The position numbers and the translations under genes were made by a program. The notes beneath the pieces are model-generated. The model was not told the origin of the DNA. It made no database searches and was given only the letters and a program-made list of their open reading frames with translations. From Chitinophaga pinensis (GTDB taxonomy: Bacteria > Bacteroidota > Bacteroidia > Chitinophagales > Chitinophagaceae), in NCBI GenBank assembly GCA_902167325.1, contig LR632930.1:2976001-3040000 (forward strand): a DNA stretch of 64,000 nt, in the 5' to 3' direction. Shown piece after piece: positions 18,351 through 27,300 of the stretch. Positions within the stretch are counted from its first letter, which is position 1. The number at the start of each line of letters is the position of its first letter.

Positions 18351-19226
18351 TTATATAATTGTCTGGTGTTTGCGCGACTGCTCTCTGAACTCTACCGGCG
18401 TTACGCCTTTGGCTTTTTTGAAGACACGGTAAAAGTAGGATACGCTGTTAAAGCCGCAATGGGCCACCACATCGGGGATAGGAGAACCGGATTTGAGCTG
18501 GTGTATGGCCATGTTGATGCGTACGTCGAGCAGGTAGTCGGTGAAATTCATGCCGGTATGCAGCTTAAGGAACCGGGCAAAGGTAGAGCGGCTCATATTA
18601 AGAATGGCGGCCGCGTCAGTCATCCGGATGTCTTCCGTTACATGCCTGTTTACATATGCGCGCAGCTTCTGCAACTGTAATACGGCGCTGTTCTCTTCCG
18701 GTAGCGCCGTGCTTGAAAGTTCGCGGTAATCGTCGCCTTTGGATAATTCGTGCAGTAATATAAAGAACCGCATAACGGAATAGAACCCGTCGTTCTCCAT
18801 GGTGAGGATGCGCAGCAGCGGTTGCACCCTGTCGATAGTAGCCTGTCCGAAGCTCACGCCCCTCGCCGCACGGGCAAAGAGCTGCCGTACGGAACGGAAC
18901 TGGTTCTTGTCGAGATATTGCTCTATGAGCGATGCATGAAACTGAATAGTGATCTCGTGAATGTTGCTGGAAGTGCAGGCGCCGTCTTTCCAGGCATGCT
19001 TCAGCTCCGGGTTGGCGATCAGCACGAGGTCGCGCTCAGCAATGGTTTCCAGCGAATCCCCGATGATACGCTCCGCTCCGGGTGCCCCTTCCACAAAATT
19101 TAGCTCATATTCCGGATGCACATGCACCGGGAAGGTAAATGAAGATTTGCGGCGGTCGAACACGACAAAACAATCTTTTTCCGATAAGGGCGATTTCTCG
19201 CGGAATATCTCGGGCGTAGTCATCAT
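18351..19226 (-). CDS. AraC-family transcriptional regulator
   Basis: The 291-residue protein has an N-terminal cupin-type sensing domain (HVHPEYELNFVEG about 36-48, then LVLIANPELKHAW) and a C-terminal double helix-turn-helix of the AraC/XylS type (about 190-285). The latter contains ILNMSRSTFARFLKLHTGMNF and VAHCGFNSVSYFYRVFKKAKGVTPVEFR, the canonical second HTH and closing motif. It is likely to sense a small sugar-like ligand and activate the adjacent susC operon, which is inference from position. A role at the divergently placed 21-base-spaced repeat before the siderophore receptor is also possible but less likely. Confidence 0.9.
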   Translation of the reverse strand: MMTTPEIFREKSPLSEKDCFVVFDRRKSSFTFPVHVHPEYELNFVEGAPGAERIIGDSLETIAERDLVLIANPELKHAWKDGACTSSNIHEITIQFHASLIEQYLDKNQFRSVRQLFARAARGVSFGQATIDRVQPLLRILTMENDGFYSVMRFFILLHELSKGDDYRELSSTALPEENSAVLQLQKLRAYVNRHVTEDIRMTDAAAILNMSRSTFARFLKLHTGMNFTDYLLDVRINMAIHQLKSGSPIPDVVAHCGFNSVSYFYRVFKKAKGVTPVEFREQSRKHQTII

Positions 19227-19295
19227 CTCAGGCTAATAAAAACGTGTTATGCGCCTTAAATGTACTGATTTAGCGGAAATTTAGCAGACCCCATG

Positions 19296-19324
19296 TAAAA
19301 AGGCCCGCCATCACTGGCGGGCCT
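19296..19324 (-). terminator. Terminator after the siderophore receptor gene
   Basis: AGGCCCGCCA (19301-19310) and TGGCGGGCCT (19315-19324) form a perfect 10-base stem with a TCAC loop. On the minus strand it ends in TTTTT (19300-19296). It closes the receptor gene, whose stop is at 19350. Confidence 0.9.
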
Positions 19325-19349
19325 CCGGAACATTAAGAAAGATTCAGGA

Positions 19350-21758
19350 TCAGAATTTATACGCAGCCCCGAACGTGAAGTTGATCGGTTTCTGCGGGTT
19401 AACTGACCAGTAACCGGTGTAATACACTTCGTCGGTCAGGTTATTCACGTTAAGATTGATGCGCACACGCGGACCGTTATAAAACACCCCGGCATTCACC
19501 GTTACGTAGGAGGGTAGGTAGAAAACGCCGGTCACGCTGTTGTCGATCACTTTGTACTCACTGCCGTAGTTACCGCCGGCGCCCAGTCCGAAGTTACGGA
19601 GCGCACCCTGCCGGATGGTGTAGGAGGCCCAGAGGTTAGCGAGGTTGCTGGGGCCTTGCCCGCCATAAGCCCTTCCGGCTTCCTGGTAAAAATCGTTCCC
19701 ATTGCCTTCGATGGTTTTACCATAGTTGTAGGAATAACCTGCGATCAGGGTAAATCCGGCTACAGGGTGTGCGTTCAGATCAAACTCAAAACCGCGGCTT
19801 TGCACCTTGCCTCCCTGGAAATACTGGCCGTTGCCTTTATCAATCACCCGGTCACGCACCTTAATATCATACACGGAAGCGGTAGCCGTGAGCCGGTTGT
19901 TGAGCAGGTTCACTTTCACACCACCCTCGAACTGGTTGGCTTTTTCAGGCTTGAATGAAAAGGATTCCCCATTGAATGTGCGGGGATCTACGTTGATGAA
20001 GGCATTCATGTAATTGGCGAATACCGATACCTTATCCAATACCGGCTGGTAAACGATGCCGAACTTGGGCGATATGGCGAACTGGTCGTAACCGTCATCG
20101 TGGTTAGACTTATCGCCGTAGGAATTAAAATAGTCCGCACGCACACTGACCATCGCCAGCAGGCCGGGTGTAATGTTCAGCATGTTGGACGCATAGGCAC
20201 TGTAAGTATTGTTCCGGATATCGGTAGCATTGTTAGGGCCGGACACTGCCAAGAGGTTCATAATGGCGGTTTTGTTGAACTGAAGCGGGTTACCGTCGGT
20301 GCCATTTACGGGGTAAGTAGCATCACCCTGCGGCGTTACGCGGCGGCCTACCACCCAGGCGCCTCCATTATCCAGCAGGTTGCGGTTGAAGTAATCAAGA
20401 CCCACCAACAGGCGGTTGCGCATGTTGCCGATCTTGAAATCGCCGTTGAAGTTCTGCTGGATATCGGTAGTGGTAATGGTCTGGTTCTCGTTATGGAAAT
20501 ACTGGTCGAAGGTATTGTCCTGCACCACGGGGAACTCGTCCCAGATATAGGTATAAATGCCGTCGGATGTAGCGGTACCGCGGGATACCACGGTCTGCGA
20601 AGTCCATTGGGAAGAAAGCTTATACACCATCTGACCCTGGAAGATGGTCCGCGGGTTACGGATGGTGAGGTCGTTGCTGGTGAAAGAAGCGTAGCGGTTG
20701 AGGTTCAGTTCTTCCACGTTCCTGTATTCCAGCGGGGAAGAGCGCTCGTTATGGAAGAATACAGGTGGCACGGCTCTTTCTTCCTGCAGGATCTCGGCCA
20801 TGAAGGAAAAGGTAAGCCGGTCGGAAGCCTGGTATGCGAGGGTGGGCGCAATGTAAAACGCTTTACGGAAACCTGCGTCCTGGAAAGAATTCTCCGTGGT
20901 GTAGGCAGTATTCATCCGGAACCAGATATTGTTCTCCTTGCTGAGCACTGCATTCACATCTGCCGTGATGCGATTAAGGCCGAAGCTGCCCATCTGGTAG
21001 CTCAGCTCTCCGCCAAATCCTTCGTAAGGCTTCTTCGTGATGGTATTGATGAATCCGCCATAAGCGTAGTAGGCTCCGCCGAATAAGGTGCCGGATGGCC
21101 CTTTAATCACCTGGATCTCCTGCACGCCAGCCGGGTCAAGGGTACCGGAAGTGATCCCGGGTAGCCCGTTCACCAGCAGCGGCTGGGCATCGAAGCCACG
21201 GAGGGCGTAATATGCCGCACCGTCGCCTGCGCGGCCGGTAGATTCCCAGGTACGGGTAATGCCGGGTACGTTGCGCAATGCGTCGTCGTAATTGGTAAGC
21301 CCCTGCTGTTTCATGATCTCGGAAGAAACGGTATTATATACCTGCGGGTTCTCCAGGTTTTTGAGCGGCATCCTGGCTACGGTTTGTCCCGATTTGCCGA
21401 TCTCCTTACCGGAAATGATCACTTCATGAAGCTGGGCGGCATTTTCGTTGAGCGTGAAATCGGCCAGAACGGTTTGCCCGGCAGTAATGGTTACGGTTTT
21501 ATCCTGTCCTGCTGCTGCCACGGCTGTTACAATAATCCGCCATGTGCCGGGGCGTACGTTGCGGATAGTATATTGCCCGTTCTCATTGCTGATAGCGCCG
21601 CGGTTAGACTGGTCGATGCGGATGGTGATGTTGGCTGCCGGCTGTCCGTCTGCCGTAGTGAGGGTTCCTTTAATAGTCCCGGTATTTTCGCGGGATTGTG
21701 CGAAACCGGCGAACGCCTGTACCAGCACAGCGAAAATTAGGAAGAGGTGTTTAGTCAT
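19350..21758 (-). CDS. TonB-dependent siderophore receptor
   Basis: The 802-residue protein has a signal peptide (MTKHLFLIFAVLVQAFAGFAQ), then a carboxypeptidase-like regulatory domain (about 27-105), a TonB box region (LHEVIISGKE), a plug (RNVPGITRTWESTGR, ALRGFDAQPLLVNGLPG, EIQVIKGPSGTLFGG) and a barrel closing with INFTFGAAYKF. The plug motif ending in GPSGTLFG is typical of ferrichrome/ferrioxamine-type receptors (FhuA/FhuE/FoxA group). The open frame extends to 21815, but the ATG at 21758 directly precedes the signal peptide and is the better start. It stands alone; no ferric reductase or ABC importer is adjacent. A 21-base-spaced direct repeat about 75-100 bases upstream may be an AraC-type activator site. 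Confidence 0.9.
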   Translation of the reverse strand: MTKHLFLIFAVLVQAFAGFAQSRENTGTIKGTLTTADGQPAANITIRIDQSNRGAISNENGQYTIRNVRPGTWRIIVTAVAAAGQDKTVTITAGQTVLADFTLNENAAQLHEVIISGKEIGKSGQTVARMPLKNLENPQVYNTVSSEIMKQQGLTNYDDALRNVPGITRTWESTGRAGDGAAYYALRGFDAQPLLVNGLPGITSGTLDPAGVQEIQVIKGPSGTLFGGAYYAYGGFINTITKKPYEGFGGELSYQMGSFGLNRITADVNAVLSKENNIWFRMNTAYTTENSFQDAGFRKAFYIAPTLAYQASDRLTFSFMAEILQEERAVPPVFFHNERSSPLEYRNVEELNLNRYASFTSNDLTIRNPRTIFQGQMVYKLSSQWTSQTVVSRGTATSDGIYTYIWDEFPVVQDNTFDQYFHNENQTITTTDIQQNFNGDFKIGNMRNRLLVGLDYFNRNLLDNGGAWVVGRRVTPQGDATYPVNGTDGNPLQFNKTAIMNLLAVSGPNNATDIRNNTYSAYASNMLNITPGLLAMVSVRADYFNSYGDKSNHDDGYDQFAISPKFGIVYQPVLDKVSVFANYMNAFINVDPRTFNGESFSFKPEKANQFEGGVKVNLLNNRLTATASVYDIKVRDRVIDKGNGQYFQGGKVQSRGFEFDLNAHPVAGFTLIAGYSYNYGKTIEGNGNDFYQEAGRAYGGQGPSNLANLWASYTIRQGALRNFGLGAGGNYGSEYKVIDNSVTGVFYLPSYVTVNAGVFYNGPRVRINLNVNNLTDEVYYTGYWSVNPQKPINFTFGAAYKF

Positions 21759-22201
21759 GGGAATGTGTTGAATTTGGTTGTGCCTTGCGGCCGTGCAAAG
21801 TTCCTCTCCCGGCATGGCAGCCGTTTACGAGATCAGGAAATTGATTTACGCGATCCGGAATTTTGGTCAGGACTGACGATTACCCGCATGAATTGAACAG
21901 GGGAGATGAGGTGCGGGTAGCGGCCAGCGTGCTTATTAGAAGACAATTACTGGTTAATTACTCCGTAGTAACAGTGGGGTAACTAAATATTATATTTAGA
22001 GAGAACGTGGACTTGAAGCGAATGTGGGGAGGATCGTGTGAGAAGCCGGTGGAAAGGTGACAGGTAGCAGTAAAAGTGAAGATGGCGTGCCTGAGGTATA
22101 TGGCAATAGCTGACGGAGGAAGTGCCTGCCGGGTAGATCTGGGGTTCGTATGTTTTAGTAATTAATGATTTATAACAAAATATCGTACTTATGGCGATAT
22201 G
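21759..22201. other. 443-base intergenic region upstream of the siderophore receptor
   Basis: No credible ORF. It contains a direct repeat at 21831-21863 (listed separately) and a perfect 17-base AT-rich palindrome at 21983-21999 (CTAAATAT-T-ATATTTAG). No match to the Bacteroidota promoter consensus was found on the minus strand. The palindrome does not match the Fur consensus. Confidence 0.5.
21831..21863 (-). promoter_or_regulatory. Direct repeat with 21-base spacing, candidate AraC-type activator site
   Basis: GATCAGGAAATT (21831-21842) recurs as GATCCGGAATTT (21852-21863), 10 of 12 bases identical. The start-to-start distance of 21 bases is two helical turns, as in sites bound by both HTHs of AraC-family proteins. 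It lies 73-105 bases upstream of the receptor start codon, a suitable place for an activator. Confidence 0.4.
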
Positions 22202-22963
22202 CTATTCCCGCTGGATGAGTGGAAGCCCGCTTTGAGCGGAGACTGGCCTGATTACGGGGAGATGAGTTAGTTCCTGAAGAGGTTTAACTATGGTAATAAC
22301 TGCTTTCTTTGGCTCTTCTTCCACAACCGCTATAATATCAGCTGCATAACTCCTTCGGTTACCAATCGCATCACCATCTTTAAACTGTTGTACCTGAACT
22401 ACTACTACCAGCGTGCCTTTACCGGGAACGTTTACCTGCATATCTGCACCTTCGAAGTACTGATAGCGTCCCTTCAGGGGGATGTTCAGCATGGCAGTAT
22501 CAGAACCGGTGATGGTGCGGGTGTTAAAGTCGATGCGGGTAGCAATCACTTTGATATCCAGGCGTTCTGCTTTTGCACTGGCCTTGAATTGCTGTGCGGG
22601 GATGTGCAGCTTACCGTCTTTGAATACAGGCCTTGCATTGATGTGGGTATTGATGCCTGTGTAGCCATTGAAGCGAAACTTGACCATTGCTGCATGGTTG
22701 TGCGTGCCAGCCTGTAGGATTAAGCTGTTCAGGCGGTTTACGAGCGCGTGGTCGGTATGAACGTCCAGGTGTGGCGTGATAGCGTGGCGGATAAGGGCGC
22801 CTTTGCGGCTTGCAGCACCGAACCTTTTGGCAGCACGGCGGGTGTTTGCCGTTTGCCTTACTTTTTCCGGCACCGTCCGTAAACAGTGCTTACCGTTGCG
22901 CTTGTAGGCAATGATATTGCCCAGCCTGCCGGTGAATGGAATGAGAGAATCTAAGATTGCCAT
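22202..22963 (-). CDS. Conserved hypothetical protein, DUF6266-like
   Basis: The 253-residue protein starts with a basic, glycine-rich segment (FTGRLGNIIAYKRNGKHCLR, about 10-29, then PEKVRQTANTRRAAKRFGAASRKG). This resembles the N-terminus of the DUF6266 family, small Bacteroidota proteins of unknown function that begin with a GG(F/L)SG..G..V.Y...GK.(Y/C)(L/M)R pattern. The rest alternates beta-strands and charged turns (for instance GKGTLVVVVQVQQFKDGD). There is no signal peptide or membrane segment. It stands alone between the siderophore receptor and a response regulator, both on its strand, with gaps of several hundred bases, so its neighbours say little about its job. Confidence 0.6.
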   Translation of the reverse strand: MAILDSLIPFTGRLGNIIAYKRNGKHCLRTVPEKVRQTANTRRAAKRFGAASRKGALIRHAITPHLDVHTDHALVNRLNSLILQAGTHNHAAMVKFRFNGYTGINTHINARPVFKDGKLHIPAQQFKASAKAERLDIKVIATRIDFNTRTITGSDTAMLNIPLKGRYQYFEGADMQVNVPGKGTLVVVVQVQQFKDGDAIGNRRSYAADIIAVVEEEPKKAVITIVKPLQELTHLPVIRPVSAQSGLPLIQRE

Positions 22964-23162
22964 AATAGCGATTTTTTGTTATCCCTAAAGTTACAAAAGC
23001 CGCTAAGGAGCTGTGGCTGGCGCAATTGAAGGATATCTAATGCCGCAAAATCGGGGATTGAAGAATGTTGAAGGCTACATGCACTCAGGCCTCAGTAATT
23101 TCTAAAGTGAAGTGCTTCGGGGTTAAAGGATTTCGAAAAGTGACAATGCGCGGTGTTTTTGC

Positions 23163-23804
23163 TTAGTTGCTGTATAGCCTAACCTTCTCCGCCAGTTCTA
23201 TCACATTGGAGATATTCAGCTTTTCGAAGATCCGGCCTTTGTAGGTGCTGACCGTAGTAACCTGGAGGTTGAGGGTGCGGGAGATGTTCATGACGCTCAT
23301 ACCGCGGGCGAGCAGTTGCATCACTTCCTTTTCCCGGCCGGAAAGTGCCAGCAGGGGGTTGCCTTCGTGGCTGGCCGTCTGCCGGTGATGGCCGGTATGC
23401 TCCATGAGCCGGGAACGGATGCCGGGGGTGATGTATTTACCGCTTTCTATCATGGTAAGAATAGCCCGGCGGATCTCTTCTTCCGGCGCGTGTTTTTCGA
23501 GATAGCCATCTGCTCCCGCCTGAATGTAATTGATACCGAACATCTGCTCATCGTAGCCCGAAAATATCAGGATGGCAATATCAGGCTGCCGGAGGCGCAC
23601 GGCGCTGATCATCTGGAGATTGTTGCCGCCGGGAATATTGATGTCGAGGATGAGCAGGTCAAATGCAGTTTCCGACAGGCGCCGGATCGTTTCATCGAAA
23701 TCAGCAGCTTCCACCACCTGAACGGGATGAATAAGATCTTTGATGATGGCGGTAATGCCAAATCTGACAATGGCATGGTCTTCCGAAACGAGTACTGACT
23801 TCAT
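23163..23804 (-). CDS. NarL/LuxR-type response regulator
   Basis: The 213-residue protein has a receiver domain (acidic pocket SEDH, phospho-acceptor D54 in LLILDINIPGG, then LIFSGYDE and AGADGYLEK). It also has a LuxR-type HTH (about 148-210, LSGREKEVMQLLARGMSVMNISRTL). It is a paralogue of the regulator at 27326-27967: same length, same D54, and aligned ends IELAEKV/IELADKV. The two flank the propeller histidine kinase. This gene is divergent from the kinase with a 550-base gap. A -10-like TAGCTTTG (minus strand, 23829-23822) lies just upstream of its start codon. It probably takes phosphate from the neighbouring kinase; target genes are unknown. Confidence 0.92.
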   Translation of the reverse strand: MKSVLVSEDHAIVRFGITAIIKDLIHPVQVVEAADFDETIRRLSETAFDLLILDINIPGGNNLQMISAVRLRQPDIAILIFSGYDEQMFGINYIQAGADGYLEKHAPEEEIRRAILTMIESGKYITPGIRSRLMEHTGHHRQTASHEGNPLLALSGREKEVMQLLARGMSVMNISRTLNLQVTTVSTYKGRIFEKLNISNVIELAEKVRLYSN

Positions 23805-23928
23805 GGCGGTATGGTATGCCGCAAAGCTAATAATTTCCGGCAGGTGTTATCCCGGAGATCGTGCTGCTTATTCCAATGTCGAATAATTACTACAAACCAG
23901 GCTTTGGGCAACCCGTATCTTTGTGCCC

Positions 23929-24187
23929 GTTTAGGAAACCCTGCGGGCATAGTCCCTGAAGTAATGAAAGTAATGCAAATAGGTCAGGCGTAATGCCTGC
24001 AAGTGTCGCTATATGCGGTACTTTCTGCACTCAAATGCCTTTACCGGCAAATACTATCCATAATTAAACAATAATTATCCGGCTGGCCGTAGCAATACCG
24101 GCCAAAACGCCGTGCATATAAACTTTTAGGTTTTTCAAAGGATATGGTTATAAAATAAAGGGTTGTTATTCTTAACGACCCTTTTTT
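23929..24187 (+). ncRNA. Candidate unannotated small RNA
   Basis: Between the divergent regulator and the kinase, a TATCTTTG element (23916-23923, exact TAnnTTTG) on the plus strand is followed by about 260 bases without an ORF. This stretch ends in a clear intrinsic terminator (24158-24187) that serves no annotated plus-strand gene. It contains several short hairpins: TGCCCG/CGGGCA (23924-23949), CAGGC-GTAAT-GCCTG near 23986 and TGCC/GGCA near 24030. I could not match it to RNase P, tmRNA, SRP RNA or a known riboswitch. No -33 element is seen. 6S RNA is possible but not shown. Confidence 0.35.
24158..24187 (+). terminator. Intrinsic terminator of an orphan plus-strand transcript
   Basis: AAGGGTTGTT (24158-24167) pairs with AACGACCCTT (24173-24182) with one G-U pair and a short loop, and is followed by a run of T to 24187. 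It lies upstream of the kinase promoter, so it insulates that promoter and ends the candidate small RNA. Confidence 0.8.
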
Positions 24188-24272
24188 ATGATTTCTTCAA
24201 TCCGAAGCACTAAATGCAACGTATATACGACCTGAAACCTTCTTATCTGTTTGAGAATGAAGCATGAAATGT

Positions 24273-24302
24273 TTTGAATCCGGCAGACAGATAGTACATT
24301 TG
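24273..24302 (+). promoter_or_regulatory. Bacteroidota-type promoter of the histidine kinase
   Basis: TTTG at 24273-24276 is followed after 18 bases by TACATTTG at 24295-24302, an exact consensus match. Transcription should start near 24309, which leaves a leader of 30-50 bases and argues that translation begins at CTG 24337 or TTG 24358. Confidence 0.75.
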
Positions 24303-24357
24303 CTTATCCCAAGCGGAAACCATTAGACCCTTAGACCTGAGAAAGCTAGTTTACATA

Positions 24358-27300
24358 TTGGCCACAATATTCCTATACCTTAATGCCAGCGCGCATTTTG
24401 GTCAGGATACTTTGCCCTATCGCCTCCAGCACTTCGATAACAGCAGCGGTTTGCCGCAGAACAGCGTGAATGCCATTGCCTCCGACCGGCTGGGGTATAT
24501 CTGGCTGGCTACCGAAAGCGGGCTGGTCCGGTACGACGGGCGGCACTTTCAGATCCATGTTCCCTCCATTCAGACCACCATCAACCACCGCTTCTTTCAC
24601 ATCTTTAACGGCCATAACGGAGAGCTGCTGACCATGAATTATAGCAATGTTGTGATGCGGATCGATGATGGAAAAATATTCCCCGACAGTAGTCTACCCC
24701 TGTCTGCCCGCGATTATACAGGGTGGGAAATAAGCCGGAATAACGGTGATGCGGAAATAGCCTATGATGTGCGACTGCCTAACCGTATCATGAATTGGGA
24801 ATCTACACTTACAAGTTTCCAATTACAGGGGAGCAGGGGCCGGCGCTTTATTTTCCGCAATGATACGCTTTCAATGGAGCGGAAAGGGGAGGGCAACATC
24901 CGGTATCCCTTCCGGAATAAGGGCAGCTGGAATTTTTTTCTGCTGGGCGACAGCCTGTATTTCCTCCGGGACGATGGCCGCACTGTCCATTTCGGTTCCT
25001 CCATGGAAGTGTCGGCTTTCAGCGGGGACATTTTGCGCGATCCGGCCTTCATCCGCCATCCCGGTAAGACACAGGTTTTCTGGAACCGGGTACAGGACAG
25101 GGAAGTATTACTATATATCGGTAAATCCTTTTACCGGGCTACTCCAAATGGAAGCGGTCTATATACCCGGCGCATTTTCAGCGGTTTCGATATTGTCGCC
25201 AATACCATCTCCACGGCATATTACGATAAGGAGAAAGGAAAACTTTACCTGGGAAGTGCTACCCATGGACTTTTTATACTGACGGAACAGCGGTTTGCCA
25301 CCCGTCATACGCCCGAAAATAATAACAGCCACTATAGCCTCCTCCCTTTTGACAGCAACCTGGTAATGTCTGCCAACGGTTACTTTCTCGGGCTGGGCCA
25401 GCCGGTTGCCCGGCCAATACCATACTGGGACCCTATATTATCCGACTTCTATAGTGTTAGCCCGGATGGAGAGCAGGGATTCTGGACCAAAGGTTATAAG
25501 AACATCTATCATTATAACAAAAAGCCCATCCGGAAAAACGGCCAGTGGGAGATGCCGGCAAAGGTAACAATGCTGTATACCGATAAGAGGAAAAGACTGT
25601 GGATAGGCCTGCAGAAAGCGAAGGGTGTTTGGGTAATGGATGGATCTGATCCGCAGAAAGCGCCAAATAAAAAAGTTAATACCTGGATGGATCCCACCTG
25701 TTTTGCGGAAGATGGTAACCAGATGTATATTGGTGCAAACAGGGGACTTTATATCTATGACATGCAAACCGGCCGGCTCGATTCTCTGGCGGGTCTTGCA
25801 GGAAGGTATGTACGCAATGCGAAAGTGGTGGCACCCGGCGAAGTCTGGATCACCACCTACGGCCATGGCTTTTATGTTTACCGCAATAACCACCTGTCGG
25901 CATTTCCGCTGGATAACGAACAGTTCCTGTCTTATGCCCATTGCATCTCCTTAGACCGCCACGGGTATTTCTGGATACCCACCAACACCGGCCTCTTCCA
26001 GATGCGGCGGAAAGACCTGATGGATTATATCACTGACACTACCCGCTTACCCTATTATCATTATTACGATAAGTCCGACGGGATGGCCACAAACGAGTTC
26101 AACGGCGGCTGCCAGCCATGTGCTGCTACATTGGGCAACGGTTATAACGCAATGCCTTCCCTGAATGGCGTGGTTTTTTTTCATCCCGATTCCATACATC
26201 CGGTATTACCTTCACAGCCGGTATTCCTCGATGCCGTTATGCTGGGCAACCGGGAAATGGCGGCAGACAGTCTTATCCGGTTGCCGGAAAACTTTAATTC
26301 CCTGCAACTGGCGTTTAGTACGCCATATATGGGGAACCCCAAGAACCTCCATTTGCAATACGCATTACTGCGGACCCGAGAATCGGATACCATCTGGAAC
26401 GAACTGCCGGAAGACGGGCATGTCATGCTTTCCACGCTACCATCCGGCGGATATAATCTTACTGTACGCAAGCATAATGGGTTCGGGTTGGGCAATTATG
26501 CTTATAAAAGCATCCGGCTGCATGTGGCAGCGCCCTGGTACGAATCTCGCTGGTTCTATGCCTTACTGTTGCTGCTGGGTATTGGCGGCACATTGCTCCT
26601 TGCCCGCATCAGAGAGATGTACATGAACCGGAAAAATGCCATGCTGAAAAAGTTAGTGGATGAAAAAACGCAGGAACTGAAATCGAACTCTGCTTTACAG
26701 GATAAGATCATCCAGTCGGTAGGCCATAATGTACTCACGCCGCTTAAATACCAGTACTTCCTTTCCCGGAAGATTCATGAACTTACCGTGAAAGAGGGCG
26801 CATCCTTTACTGAGATGGCCCGTGTAATGAACGATCACACCAACTATCTCTACCATATGGTAGATAATCTCCTGAAATATCTGAAGAGCCAGATTGCTGA
26901 CCGCCAGGTGGCCGACAGCCTGTTTGAGCCGGTAGTAACCGCGGATGCGGTGCTGAAGATCTTCCAGGATATTGCAAAAGAGAAAAGCACTGCACTGGTG
27001 AATAACATCCCCGAAGCGATGCAGCTGTATGGCGATGAACTGCTGCTGTCCGTCATCCTCCACAACCTGGCCGATAATGCCGTGAAAGTTACACGCAACG
27101 GACAGATTGTACTGGATGCACGCTCTCATAACAGTGGTGTTGTACTATCTGTGAAAGATACCGGACCGGGAATGCGGACCGATATCGTACAATGGTTCAA
27201 TGCTGCGGAAGTAAGGGATTATCCCGGTGCCGGGGGAGGGATCGGATTGCTCATCGTAAAAGAGCTGGCACAAAACATGGGGCTGCATGTGGCCATAGTA

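Noticed and set aside
23929..24157. Riboswitch, RNase P, tmRNA or SRP RNA before the kinase
   Set aside because: None of the conserved cores I know could be found; the terminator is followed by a separate consensus promoter, so it does not look like a leader of the kinase gene.
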